A DNA stretch of 64,000 bases. Origin: Beta vulgaris subsp. vulgaris (taxonomy: Eukaryota > Streptophyta > Magnoliopsida > Caryophyllales > Amaranthaceae). How positions within the stretch are numbered: position 1 is the first letter of the stretch; each line of letters opens with the position of its first letter. Of the stretch, positions 11,480-23,185 are shown piece by piece. The DNA is taken from the NCBI RefSeq assembly GCF_026745355.1, contig NC_079205.1, positions 2,966,913-3,030,912 of the forward strand. Reading direction: 5' to 3'. The position numbers and the translations under genes are program-made. The notes under the pieces were generated by a model. It had not been told where the DNA came from and made no database searches. It saw nothing but the letters and a program-made list of their open reading frames with translations.

Positions 11480-11659
11480 ATACATAGGCAAAAAAAAAGA
11501 CCCTAATAAAAAATATGAAATCATGTTCTCTCTTAAGATTCATTGTCTTCTCTTATTAATTTGATATATAAAGAGACATGGAAAGAAGATCAAACTTCAA
11601 AGTCATCAAACAAAACTTTGCACCTGTAAGTTACCAGCCTCCAAAAAAAACATTTAAAC

Positions 11660-12414
11660 ATGGCATCTCATCACACCCGTTCTCTAAGTTTTCCATCAAA
11701 AGCTCACCCAACTGCAGATCAATTGGATGAGCATTTGTGCAGATTGAGGTCTTCACAAGCCACATCTACTTCATCACAGACCAACAAGCTAAGCGATCTT
11801 AGAAATTTGTGTGTGTCGATGAATTCCTTCAACTGCCTCTTAATCAGAAAACTGTATCTCAAACTCAATGGGTTGAGGAGGTGCTTGATGAATCTCTAAG
11901 GCTTCTCGACATTTGTGCCACATCCCGGGATATCTTAGTAGAGTCTAAGGAAGGGCTCCATGACATTCAGTTAGTACTAAGAAGAAGGTGTAGCGATGAA
12001 CTTAACGTCACCAATGAAGTCGCAGAATACTTAAAAACCCGAAAAACATCCAAGAACAAGAAGTGCTTGAAAGATATCAAGGAAATCGACAACACTAACG
12101 AGGCCAATGTCCTTAAGGATGTGCAAATGTTGACAGTTGATATCTTCAAGTCATTGTTATCCTACATCGGTCAGAAAACTAGTTGGTCTTTCTCAAAACT
12201 TGTCAGCCAGAGAGCTGAGAACGCATCCACTAGCAAATTTGACGCAGTTGATGCTACTTTGGAGGTAATGGTTTGCCAGAAAAAGAATAATGTTGATATG
12301 TCACAACTAGTGAAATTCGAGTCAGAAATTCAAGATATTGAGGAAGTTCTGGAATCGTTGTTACGACATCAAATTAAAACCAGAGCAACTCTTTTTAATT
12401 TCCTTAGTAACTAG
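11660..12414 (+). pseudogene. DUF241 family gene, copy C, with one frameshift
   Basis: The ORF opens with MASHHTRSLSFPSKAHP and ends RATLFNFLSN, both standard for the family. Near 11806-11816 the frame breaks: paralogs have a LYxCVDE segment, whereas here the DNA is tttgtgtgtgtcgatgaa, a net loss of about 4 nt inside a GT repeat. Reading resumes from 11809 with CVDEFLQLPLNQKTVSQ and runs cleanly for about 200 codons. Apart from this break the copy looks well preserved, and it keeps its promoter block and TATA box. It is either a very young pseudogene or affected by a sequence error in the GT run. Confidence 0.85.
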
Positions 12415-13253
12415 CAGAGAAAAAAAAAAATTACCCCTGTACAGAATTTTGACCTGTGAATGGAAGTTGTATATACATGAATATTTTTTTCCAATTTGCG
12501 TTCTCTTCAAAGCATTATTTAGCAAGTTCATAATTTTCAATTATGCTATAACTTCTGAACACCAAAAAATGAACAAAAATTAACTGAGACAATTTGAGGG
12601 CATAAACAAATACAATAGCTTAAAAAACAGCTAATATATGGAATTCATTAATTTAAGTGATTCTCCTTTTTCAAACAAATATGTCAATGGAAAAAAAGCA
12701 ATTTCTTAACATTCAACAAGCAAACAAAATATTTACTGTCAATGGAGTACATAGATTGTATTACGTGATATTTTTTTACTATGCAGAGATACCTTGAATA
12801 TGGTATGCTAGATTCTATGTGTCTGTAGGAACTCTGTAAATTATGGTGGAAGCAGAGGGCATACATGGTATTAATAGTTTTTCATGGCTGGTCCTACAGT
12901 TGAGCAAGTTCTCAGTTTTACAAGATAAGATTACATCCACTTCATATCCTTCAGGATCTTACCATGCAGTTGCCATTATGCAAAAAGAAAGCTTAACATA
13001 TCATGCAGTTTACAGACATACAGTACTACAGCAGTACAGCCAGCAGGTTCTATTCTTTCGATCCTATTCAGATTAGTTTACAGATTCATGCAAATAATGA
13101 TCATATGTTATCTTAATGAAGCTAAAAACTTGGTGGCATCTCCATTCGTGAGTAGCATTTACTTAGGATCATGACACACATACAGGGTGCAGCATATGAT
13201 ATTGAATATCAAATCTGAAATCAATATTCTGCGGTGCAGTTCTAATCATTCTT
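12415..13253. other. Intergenic DNA between DUF241 copies C and D
   Basis: AT-rich, with no coding region. From about 13140 it matches upstream regions of other cluster members (acttaggatcatgacacaca), marking the start of the copy D promoter unit. Confidence 0.5.
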
Positions 13254-13286
13254 AGCTGGCAAGTTGGGTAGGAAGAGACACTATGA
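13254..13286 (+). promoter_or_regulatory. Cluster promoter block, copy 5
   Basis: Reads gctggcaagttgggtaggaa then gagacactatg; an atatataaac TATA box follows at 13341-13350. It is the promoter of intact copy D. Confidence 0.62.
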
Positions 13287-13445
13287 TTTTTTAATTTATT
13301 GTTCGGAGATTCTTTCTATCTTCTCTGATCTCTTACCCTAATATATAAACAGAAAGGCAGGAATTGAGAAGTCATCAAAATCAAACACTTGCATATACAT
13401 TCAACTTCACCTTTGCATCAACCATCTAAGCTAAAGAAACTAAAA

Positions 13446-14291
13446 ATGGCTTCTTACCATGCTCGTTCCTTAAGTTTACCATCAACAGCTCACCCAGTTG
13501 CTGATAAATTCGATGAACACTTGAGAAGATTGACATCTTCTCAAGCTACCTCTACTTCATCATCATTAAACCAAACACTTAAAAACCTAAAAGATTTGTA
13601 TTGTTGTGTGGATGAGTTGCTCCAACGGCCTCTTAATCAAAAAGCCATATCTCAAAATCTACACTCAAAATGGGTCGAGGAGGTCTTGGATGGATCTCTA
13701 AGGATCCTTGACATGTGTAGCACATCGAGGGATGTCTTGGCACAATCAAAGGAACGAATTCAAGACATACAATCAGTCCTAAGAAGAAGGTGTAGCGGTG
13801 AACTTAACATTAACAATGAAATTGTTCAATACTTGAACACACGCAAGAGTTCGAAGAAGATGATCAAGAGGTGCTTGAAAAACACAGTCAAGGAAACTAA
13901 CCAAACTATCGAGGGTGATGCCATCAAGACCATGTTGAAAGATGTAGAGGCCGTAACCCTTGATATCTTTAAGTCCGTGTTGTCCTATATCGGTGGTGCA
14001 AAGTTGGAAACCCAAAAAAGCAAATGGTCTTTAGTAAACAAGTTAATGCACCAGGGTGGTGACAAAGAAGCAAAGTCAACAAACAGTGAATTTGATGTTG
14101 TTGATGCTACTCTTGAGTCAATTATCTGCCAAAAGAACAAAAACGGTGTTAATATGTTACAAGTAGAGAATATGAGGAGTCAAATGGTGAAACTGGAGTC
14201 TGAAATTCAAGTTCTTGATGAAACATTAGACTCCTTGTTTAGGCATTTGGTTAAGACTAGGGCAACTGTTTTGAACATCCTAAGTAACTAA
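13446..14291 (+). CDS. DUF241 family protein, intact copy D
   Basis: A single-exon ORF of 281 aa. I chose the ATG at 13446 because it gives the conserved N terminus MASYHARSLSLPSTAHP; the in-frame ATG at 13389 would add 19 residues not conserved in the other copies. Family blocks follow in order: DKFDEHLRRLTSSQA, LKDLYCCVDELLQRPL, VLDGSLRILDMCSTSRDVL, LRRRCSGELN, VTLDIFKSVLSYIGG and a C-terminal helix ending NILSN. It belongs to the plant-specific DUF241 family (PF03087), of unknown biochemical function. Compared with copy A it carries about 20 extra residues, mainly in the middle. The promoter block and TATA box lie 95-190 nt upstream. Confidence 0.92.
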   Translation: MASYHARSLSLPSTAHPVADKFDEHLRRLTSSQATSTSSSLNQTLKNLKDLYCCVDELLQRPLNQKAISQNLHSKWVEEVLDGSLRILDMCSTSRDVLAQSKERIQDIQSVLRRRCSGELNINNEIVQYLNTRKSSKKMIKRCLKNTVKETNQTIEGDAIKTMLKDVEAVTLDIFKSVLSYIGGAKLETQKSKWSLVNKLMHQGGDKEAKSTNSEFDVVDATLESIICQKNKNGVNMLQVENMRSQMVKLESEIQVLDETLDSLFRHLVKTRATVLNILSN

Positions 14292-15597
14292 GTTTAAAGA
14301 AAATATTTGTACATATACACAAATTGTGAATGAATATTTTTATATACAGATGCAAAGCATACATCTTTCCTTATTTTCTTGTGCCTTCTTCTCTACTCTT
14401 ATTTCAGTTCATATATATGGGTTAACAGTCTCAATTAAACAAATGGCTTACAAAATTCAGAAATCGAAGATCATAAATAAAATTATGTAGATAATACTTC
14501 GCCCTAATTTGTTTTAATAATAGGATCATGAACATACAAAATCTGTTACAATTATTCCGTGTCTCTTTTTCCACTTCCTCTGTGATATTACACCACCCTA
14601 AAAATGAAATTTGACAACTACTACTTTTCATCTAGTTCTTTTTCCAGAAAAGATACTTACATGAAAACACTACTGCAAACAAATCTAATAGCATATCTTA
14701 CAATATTAAATTTTTCTGTAAATTCTAACAAGAAAGTAGTCAGAATACAGTATTAGAATTTGACCACAAGAAGTCAAACAGGAGGTTAAACAGAGATTGA
14801 GATAGTATTCATCAACGTTTTTTTACCCCTCAATTCTATCTCCATTACATTTTACTATATCACAATATACTAATATAGCAATATTCTTTAAGAATTTACT
14901 CCATTACCATCAACTAAATATGATGAAATCTCTTCATTATCAAAGTGATATTGGCTATAAGTTGACCAAAATGAGTACATGCATGTAAAGATATGCTTTG
15001 ATTTGCTTGTTGAATAACACATAGGTTTTCGCCTGTAAACATTTCTATGAAGTAAAGGGTGTAATACAAAATGATCTCATATACCCAACCACTTATTAGA
15101 AGTCTTCATAATGCTCCCAGGAGCACCTAGTTTCAGGTGATCCCTCTCGTATTTTCGCACATTTTATACTTATACAGTTTACATTTTGTTCATTCGAGCA
15201 AATTACATGACATTTGCACATTTTACATTTTGTTCATTTGAGCAAATTATATGACCAATATGCAAAAAATAGGCTTGAAAGCACATAGTTCTACGTGCCC
15301 CAAAAGCACCTAACAATTCGAACTTATTAAGGGACCTACATTGATGCAACGAGTGTCACTTAACACCCCAAATAAAATAATCAAATTACCAGTCCTAAAA
15401 CCTATAAATAACACCTCGAAACGAAAATCCTGGATCCGCCACTAGATCATGTTTGCCACTAATGTGTTTGATTATTAGTACGAAAATAATATTACAATGT
15501 ACACATTTTAATGTCAATCGTGCAATTCATTCATGAGAGAGAAACACACACAACAGAGATCAAGATTCGAGCATAATATTGTTGTAATCTTATTCAT
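14292..15597. other. Intergenic DNA with duplicated segment and possible MITE
   Basis: No gene. From about 14940 the sequence resembles 8410-8700 (ttgaccaaaatgagtacatg against ttgaccagaatgagtttaca). Within 15115-15310 an internal direct repeat of about 38 bp (acattttgttcattcgagca, then acattttgttcatttgagca) and imperfect terminal repeats around gcacctag suggest a small unclassified MITE. Confidence 0.4.
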
Positions 15598-15626
15598 CTA
15601 CCAAGTTGCGTAGAAAGAAACAATAT
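15598..15626 (+). promoter_or_regulatory. Cluster promoter block, copy 6 (degenerate)
   Basis: Reads taccaagttgcgtagaaaga then aacaatatt. It is the most diverged copy and precedes the relic at 15739. Confidence 0.45.
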
Positions 15627-15738
15627 TTTAAAATATAGCACAATTTTTAATCACTAATTGCTTCATATATAAGATTAAACAATAATTAATTAGAGATTTT
15701 ACTCTTACCAGTTAACACATCCGTTGTTTTTGATAATC

Positions 15739-15892
15739 ATCAAAAGCTCACCCAATTTTTGATCAATTTGACGAACAATTGAATAGATTAAAGTCTTCTG
15801 AAGATGTAAATAGTTCATCAACAGTAACCTAAAAACTTCAAAAACCTAAAGATTTATATTTTAGTGTTGATGAGTTGCTCAATCTTGACCTT
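15739..15892 (+). pseudogene. DUF241 N-terminal relic, copy E
   Basis: A short stretch still translates to SKAHP, FDQFDEQLNRLKSSE and LYFSVDELL-like text, matching residues about 15-65 of the family. It contains a stop, and the similarity ends after about 150 bp. No start codon remains. Confidence 0.75.
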
Positions 15893-16320
15893 TCGAATGC
15901 GGTGGAAATTATACATGGCAATCTTGCACTTCCTCTTTTTTTCCTTTTTTTGATGGCCAATATTTTAGTGGTATTAATGTTTTTTCGCAATTAGTTATTT
16001 ATTAGTATTATAAAAAAATTGATTTCAATATATAATTATAATTATATTATATTTTTTTTAAATATGTTTTTCTTAAATCAATGTTTCATTAGTTTTTTTA
16101 GTTATTTGTTTATTATTATCAAATGTAGTAAGAAAAAGATATGAATAATCCCAACATTCACCGATTTTTCTCAAAATAATCTCAATTTTGGATTATTCCC
16201 GAATAATCTCAACTTTTGAGAGAACTTTCTCAAAATAATCCAAACTAATAATTTTCTCCATTCGACTTGTTTGGACCTGGTTCACAGTAAAATTAGTGTG
16301 CACCAGGCTCACGCACGTGA
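15893..16320. other. AT-rich spacer
   Basis: Very AT-rich; no gene or repeat is recognised apart from short A/T runs and a repeated phrase around ctcaaaataatc (about 16175 and 16230). Confidence 0.4.
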
Positions 16321-16329
16321 ATCGGGACA

Positions 16330-16424
16330 CGCAGTACTATAATACACATAAACCCACTATATCACAAACAGATACACTATATAAGAGAGGAATACACTAT
16401 ATTATAACACAAATACACTATAAC
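16330..16424 (+). repeat. CACTATA-rich degenerate array, left part
   Basis: Irregularly spaced copies of (a)cactata occur between short A-rich spacers (16330-16440). The same array resumes at 23204-23411, after the LINE insertion. Confidence 0.7.
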
Positions 16425-16442
16425 ACAAAGAAACACTATCGA
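16425..16442 (+). repeat. LINE target-site duplication, left copy
   Basis: acaaagaaacactatcga, 18 bp, is repeated exactly at 23186-23203 behind the poly(A) tail. Confidence 0.95.
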
Positions 16443-17223
16443 TAGAAAAAACCCGATGAGAGAGAAAGAGCGAGACAACAAGAAGGCGAAAAAGAAAGCG
16501 AAAACCAAAACCATTGAAACCCTAGAAAACCAGCATCATAATTCAGCTCAAAACCGTACAGTAAATCCCCCATCTCAATGCTCCAAGTTTCAGGCGACTA
16601 GTCTCTTCGTTATCTGCGCATGGATGAGTGTCCTATCTCTAGTTATCTGTTGCTTTGCTCATAAAGTATTGTACCCTTCCAATTTAGCCCCAATTCAATT
16701 TGAAGACTTCTTTGTCATAGCTAGTCCTAGTACATCATTAAGATTTCAAAAGTTCCTCCCTAAAGCAGATTCTAGAGCTACTCAAAGCTCTAATTCAAAG
16801 CAGAGCTTACTTGCGTGGCTAATTAGATATAAAATTCTTCAATTTTGTCTCAACCCAGCTGGTGATTCTAGGGTTTTGGGTTTCAGAGCATTAAATGCTA
16901 ACCCTCATTTTCTCTCTAAAGTTGAGTTGGTTAATCAAAAGTGGGTAAGAGTGACTGTTCAGAGGTGTAATCCGGCGCATGGTGAAGCTTATTTTTTATT
17001 TTCTGCTCTATCAGTTCTTCAAGAAGGTATAATTTCATTTGTCAGTGCATTAAATGTGATAGAACTTCTCCCTATGGATATTTTACTGGTCTTCTATCAT
17101 ACCCACCCCTTGGTGAAGGATTATTTCGTCTATAAAAGGAGAATTATGGTGAGTTATTACAACACACCAAAAATCTCCTTTATTTATAGTTGTGTTATTC
17201 CTGCTTGTTTCTTGCAAATTAAT

Positions 17224-18880
17224 ATGAGTACCCCTCCCTCTTTTAAGAATGCCTTGCTTGGTAGCCCTAAACCTATAAATAATTTGCCTTCTGGTGGTTC
17301 TTTGAATGCAAACCTTAGTCAAGAAAATGAGTCTGTTGGTATGAGTCCAGTTCAATTGAATGTTGCTGCCACTCCCTTAGATTTGTCTTCCCCTACTGTG
17401 CAAGATCCCCCTTCTTTCACAGAATCTTGTGTCCTAGATGACCTCCCTCAGGTTCAAAAGGATATCTCTGAGTTATCAAAGTCTTGTTTATTAGCTAAAA
17501 TGCTGTCAGCTCCCTTAGATATTCGTACTATAATTTCTCGAACTAAAGCTGATTGGAGGGTTGTGAAAGGGGATGTGGATTATTTGGAGATGGGAAATGG
17601 GTGGATTCTCCTGAGATTTGCCAATCCCCAGGACCTAGCTCTAGTTTGGAGTGAACGTCCATGGCATATCCAGGGGGACCTGCTTGTTCTCCAACCTTGG
17701 AAACCATCTTTTGACCCATACCTTGAGGAAATCAGGTGGGTGGATCTTTGGGTGAGAATCCCTCGATTACCCACTGAGCTTCTTAATTTTGATTCAATTG
17801 CTAATATGTTGGCTGCTAATGATATTGGAGCTTTGATCAAACTTGATCAAAGGTCCCTGTTAAGAAACAAAATCAGGTTTGCTCGTGCTTGTGTCCGGGT
17901 AGATATTCAAGGTCCTCTTTTGGAATTTGCTGAAGTAAGTAGGAGTGGTGATATTGTGCATGGCTATGTTATTTGGTACGAAGACTTCTCCTCAGGCTGC
18001 TCCTTTTGTGGTGAGATTGCTCATTTAATTGATGTTTGCCCTTTGTTGAATTCCCCTAAAAAAGATCTTACTATCCAACTCTTGAAGAATCCTAAACAGC
18101 ATACTCTCTATAAAACTCTTGCTATGGCTGCTGGGCAAGTCCCTAACAACACCACTGCTGAGCCAGCAAGAGTGGTGTGTGTTAAGCCTAAGCACCTTAG
18201 CAAGAAGCCAGCTGCTGCTCCTGTTAAAGCAAAGAATGTGTTGCCTTCTAATGCTTCTGGTATCCTCCCCCTTCCTTCTGGGAAAAACTCTAATCATGGT
18301 ATAGTGATTAAAGATTCTGTTGGCCATACTTCTATAGTGCCCCCCCCCTCCTGTGTATGGGAAAGGGAAAGGTAAGCTTGTGGTGTCTGAACCATTTGTC
18401 TCCAGTGATTCCTCTGATGATGAGGCTTTATTCTTAGACACTCATGTCTCTTCTCCTATTATTGCTGCTGTTTGTACTATGGAGGGCTCCATAGATGTGG
18501 GAGTGCCCCCCTCACTACCTCTGTCTTCTATGCATACAAATATTCCTGCCCACAACAATGCTGATGAGTCTCAGATACTTCCCTTGGTCAAGGGGGCCAA
18601 CTAGGTAAGTTTTAGCCCTGATGACAATCTGGAAAATGAGAATACTTATCTTCTGGATGATGTTCAATCGGATGAGCTGGGTGAGCTCAATGCTTTTGCA
18701 GAAAATTCTTTTCATTCAATTCAGTCAGATAGCTCTATTGTGAGGCAGATTCAGCATATGGGGATGGATCCTTCCTTCCCTGTGGAGCTCTCCTCTCATT
18801 CTGGTTCAGCAAAACGGAGAATTGAAGACAACGAGTGTGATGACGATGCCTCTTCAGCCCTGAAGAGGAAGAGGAACTAA
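17224..18880 (+). pseudogene. LINE ORF1 (DUF4283, zinc knuckle), broken
   Basis: It encodes the nucleic-acid-binding ORF1 protein. I place the start at the ATG giving MSTPPSFKNALLG. The upstream frame is open to 16456 but is Lys/Arg-rich leader-like text. A DUF4283 domain covers roughly residues 75-220 of the protein from this start (WRVVKGDVDYLEMGNGWILL, then WVDLWVRIPRLP), and a CCHC_4 knuckle follows (CSFCGEIAHLIDVC, spacing CX2CX4HX4C). The frame breaks in a nine-C run at 18340-18348. It then continues in the next frame as acidic Ser-rich text, passes one in-frame TAG at 18602-18604, and ends with a basic KRKRN at 18880. The tail's composition stays coherent after both breaks. Confidence 0.85.
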
Positions 18881-18961
18881 CCCCAGCCCCCCTTATTGTT
18901 TTAGACATGGTGTTATTTTTAGCAAAATTTGTGTGATGTATGAGCTGTATTGTAATTATCC

Positions 18962-21900
18962 ATGTCTATAGGTTTTTGGAATATCAGGGGTGGAGTAAGG
19001 AAAAATGCATTAGAAGAGTCAAGGGACTTTTGTGTTAGTAACAACATTAATATCTTAATGTTGTGTGAGGTTAAATCTCAGATCCCCCCTCCCAAGCAAC
19101 TGCCAGTAAGGCTGGTTTTCAATATTTTGATTCAATTCCTACGCTTGGGTTTGGTGGGGGTATCTGGCTCTTTTGGAAGAATTGTAATAAATATCCCTTC
19201 TCATTATCAGTTATTTATAAATCGTTGCGGTTTTTAGCTTGTGAAATTAGCCTTTTAAATTTAAATATCCAGTATGTTGCCATATTCATTTATGCTCCAG
19301 CAAGAAAGGAATGGAAGCTAGAATTCTGGAAAGAATTAATTGATTATGTAAATTCATTATCCCTCCCTTTTATTATCTTAGGCGATTTTAATGAAATTTC
19401 GGATGTATCGGATAAGATGGGAGGAGCTCAATATAATTCCTCCAGGTCGTTAGTAATGCAGAATTTACTTAGTAGTGTTCCATGCATTGAAATAGCCTTC
19501 ATTGGCCAAAGATTCACTTGGAGAAAGAAAAAAGCAGGCCCCAATAATATTCTTGAACGTTTGGATAGAGGAGTAGCAAGTTCCTCTTGGCTTGGTATTT
19601 TTCCACAAGCCAAAGTTAAACATCATATTTTCACCTCATCTGATCATTGTCAGATGTCCTTAGAGTACCTTCCTATGGAAAACTGTAAAGCCCCACCCTT
19701 TAGATTTGAGAAAATGTGGTGTTCACGGAAGGATTATGATGTGCTTGTTAAAAAGACTTGGAGTCGAAGATTCAATGGATCTCATATGTATAACCTAACT
19801 CAAAAGTGTAAGCTATTAAAAACCAATTCTAAGAATTGGAATAAAACCAAATTTGGTAATATTTTCCGTCAAATGCGGCAGGTGGATAGTAAAATTCTTG
19901 AAATCCAATCTCTCCTAATTATTCACCCTGAAGATGAGAGCCTCCAAACTAAGCAAGACATCTTTTTAATGAAGAGAAATAAACTATTGGAGTATAACCT
20001 TGAGTACTGGAAACAAAAAAGTAAAGCTAATTATATGCTTCTAGGTGATACCAACTCAAAATTCTATCACACTCATGCAACGATAAGGCGGAATCGTAAC
20101 CAAATAAAAGAGTTTGTAACGGCAAATTCGCAAATTATCTCTCAGCCTTCTGTAATAGCACATGAAATCACTAAGGCTTTCAAGGAGCGTTTTATTTCTA
20201 ATTCTAGTTGCCACTTTGATACGCATGAGGATTTTCACCTCATCTCTCCCATTGTTTCAAGTGAGGATAATAGTTTGTTAATAGCACCTGTTGGTAGGGA
20301 AGAAATAAGAGAAGCAGTGTTTGACCTTGCTCCGGATAAGTCTCCTGGCCCTGATGGTTTTCCTCCATTCTTCTTTCAAAAATACTGGGTGTTAGTAGGT
20401 AATTCAGTATGCCGGGCAGTCCAAGCTTTCTTCCATTCAGGGCACATACTTAGGGAAATTAATCATACATTTCTTGCGCTCATTCCTAAAATTGATAATC
20501 CCTCTACATCCAACCATTTTAGACCAATAAGCCTCTGTACTACGATTTATAAAGTTATCTCCAAAGTTCTTTCTAATCGGCTTAAAGTTATTTTGGGGAA
20601 GATTATTCACCCTCTTCAAGGAGCTTTTGTTCCAGAGAGATTGATCCAAGATAATATTCTTATTGCACATGAGGTCTTTCACTCTTTTCGGCATAAATCA
20701 GGTAGAGAAGGCTGGATAGCAATTAAACTGGATATGGAAAAAGCCTACGATCGATTGGAGTGGGGCTACATTTTAGCAACGTTAGACAAATTAGGTTTTA
20801 GCCCAGTTTGGATAAATTGGATTCGGAGTTGCATTACGTCAACGTCGTTTTCAGTTCTTGTTAACGGTATTCCGGGTGACCGATTTTTTCCATCAAGGGG
20901 GATCCGTCAAGGTGACCCTCTTTCTCCGTACTTATTTATCCTTTGTGCGGAATTACTTGCGCGTGAACTTTCTCAGGCTAGTGATTGTCCAGAGAAATTA
21001 ATAGGGGTGTCGATTGGTAGATCTAAGGTGAGGATCCCATTCCTCACTTTTGCGGATGACACGATGATCTTTGCTAAAGCTACAGATAATAGCTGTATGA
21101 AAATTCGCCAAATTTTGGACAAATATTGTTCCATGTCAGGTCAGCTCGTAAACTACCACAAATCTGCCTTTCAATGTTCCCCCAATGTGACGGATAATAG
21201 TAAAGCAAATTTTGCTTCTATTCTTGGAATGACAGAGACTCAATCAATGGGAGATTATTTAGGTTGCCCAATCATAGTATCAAAGGTGACCAAGGAGACC
21301 TTTGCAAGGGTCATTGATAAGTCGACAGCCCAACTGGCTAAATGGAAAGCTAATTCCTTGTCACAAGCTGGTAGAACAGTGTTAATTCAATCTAATCTAG
21401 CTTCTAAAGCTAGCTTTCAAATGCAAAGCTTCTCGCTGCCTAAGCAAATTCTTGTTAAGCTTGATGCTACGTACAGGAATTTTTTTTGGAATAAAGCTAA
21501 TTTGGCCAAATCTGCCAATATGATAGGGTGGAACAAAGTCTGCCAACCGAAAAGTGCGGGGGGAGTAGGCTTACGCAAAGCTGAGGTAAATAATGTTGCG
21601 CTGCAATTGAAATTATTATGGAGGCTTATCTCTTCAGATGATAATATGTGGGTGCAACTAATGAAAAGGAAGTATGCTTGGAATAAAGATATTATTAATT
21701 ATAAAACTCCTATTTTTGCTTCCTGGCAATGGAAAAAACTCCTGGCCCATAGGACGGTATTTGTCCAAGGGCTTAGGTGGACGATTGGGAATGGTCAAAG
21801 TATAAAGTTTTGGTCGGACAACTGGGTATTCCAGTTTCCTCTTATCTCAAAGTTCACTCCCACGGTAGGGTCGGAAGATCTAAAGGTTAGTGAGTGCATT

Positions 21901-23132
21901 TTGGAGTCTGGTGTCTGGGATTATGGTAAGCTTCTCACTTTAGTTCCTCCCTACATTTCCAAAATTATTTCCTCTCTTTTTATTCCCCTGTCTCCCCAAA
22001 ATGATAAATTGGTGTGGGGTCTTACGTCGGATGGAGAATACTCTGTAAAGTCAGGAGCCGACCTTATTCAAAGCAGTTCTGGTATTAACTCCCAGAAAGT
22101 TGAGTATAATTGGATATGGGGGTTATGTGTCCCCCCAAAATAAAAAATTTCCTCTGGAAAGCGTGCAATGATGGGATTGCTACCTCATCTCGGCTGGAAA
22201 AAAGCCATATTTTTGTTCCCCAGAACTGTTGTTTTTGTGATAGCCCCTCGGAGACTTTATGCCATCTTTGTTTTGAATGTCCTTTCACAATTAATGTTCT
22301 AGCTTGCTTGGTAGATAAATTTCAGTGGCCTTCTCTCCCTTTTTGGATTAACTCTTTGGAGCTCTCTTCTTTTCGGTCCATTTTAGAAGTGTGCCACACG
22401 AATCTTTCATTATCAGATCTGACGTATTTTATATTTGTATGGTGGCATATTTGGTTTTTTAGAAATAAAGTGATTTTCAATAATGAAAGTACTTCCTTCA
22501 CCCAAGCTAGCCATATTATTAACTCTTATGTAAAGAATTGGGACAAAGCTTCCTGTGTCATTTCTGTAGAACATCCGGTCCGCCTTGCCCCTTCTTCAGT
22601 GAAGAAGCTTCCCCCCCGCACAGGCGTTAATCTGCTTTGGGCCCCCCCTCCAGACAATTTTTGTAAACTTAATTTTGATGGCTCCAAGCTTTCTAATGGG
22701 CAAGCTTCATATGGGTTTGTCATTAGGAATAGTCTAGGTGAGGTGCTTATGGCCTCTGCCAAGGCTTTGGGTGATCATTTTAGTATTCTAATGGCTGAGG
22801 CTATGGGTCTTTATGAAGGCATTAAAGGAGCTTTGTCTCTCCAAATTAGAAACTTAATTATAGAGGGCGATAATATTGCGGTTATTAACTCCATCAAGCA
22901 CTGTTCTAATCCTCCTTGGATAATTGCTAATATTATTTGTGATGCAGATGTGTTTCTCTCTCGGTTCGATGAGGTGGTCATCCATCACTGCTACCGTGAG
23001 GCTAATCGTGCGGCGGATTTCATGGCGCATAAGGGTCATCTCTTCCCCAATGTGTTAAATTGGACTCCTCCTTATTGTATTGATTTTTCCCTTCTTATCC
23101 GTAAGGATATTTTAGGTTGGCCTCCCCATTAG
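18962..23132 (+). pseudogene. LINE ORF2 (endonuclease, reverse transcriptase, RNase H), two frameshifts
   Basis: It starts MSIGFWNIRGG, the typical first strand of the AP-type endonuclease, which continues through ILGDFNEISD. The reverse transcriptase follows, with SPGPDGFPPFFFQKYW, PISLCTTIYKVISK, IRQGDPLSPYLF and the catalytic FADD (about 21053-21064). A zinc-binding CX2C...HLCFEC region follows at about 22220-22280. Last is a C-terminal RNase H with acidic positions in FDGS, AEAMG, EGDN and AADFMA (about 22675-23020). Two breaks occur, one at a six-C run (19084-19089) and one at a six-C run before an A-run (22131-22140); coding text is continuous in the next frame after each. No other stops were seen. 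The full span would be about 1,390 codons, normal for plant L1 ORF2. Confidence 0.9.
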
Positions 23133-23185
23133 GGCGGGTAGCTTAAGGTTTTTCTTTCCGTATCAAAAAAAAAAAAAAAAAAAAA

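Larger units (their letters stand above)
16443..23185 (+). mobile_element. L1-type LINE with RNase H, near full length
   Basis: A 6.7-kb non-LTR retrotransposon with the layout 5' leader, ORF1 (DUF4283 and CCHC knuckle), ORF2 (AP-endonuclease, reverse transcriptase, zinc-binding region, RNase H), a short 3' UTR of about 30 nt and a poly(A) tail (about 23165-23186). An 18-bp perfect duplication of the target flanks it, so it inserted by target-primed reverse transcription, and recently enough that the duplication has not diverged. The leader is about 780 nt if ORF1 starts at 17224, consistent with a complete or almost complete 5' end. The plus-strand RNase H fits the plant L1 lineages known to have gained an archaeal-like RNase H. 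Confidence 0.95.

Noticed and set aside
16456..17223. N-terminal 256 codons as part of the LINE ORF1 protein
   Set aside because: Open by chance or by composition; the text is leader-like and Lys/Arg-rich, and the ORF1-type start MSTPPSF lies at 17224.
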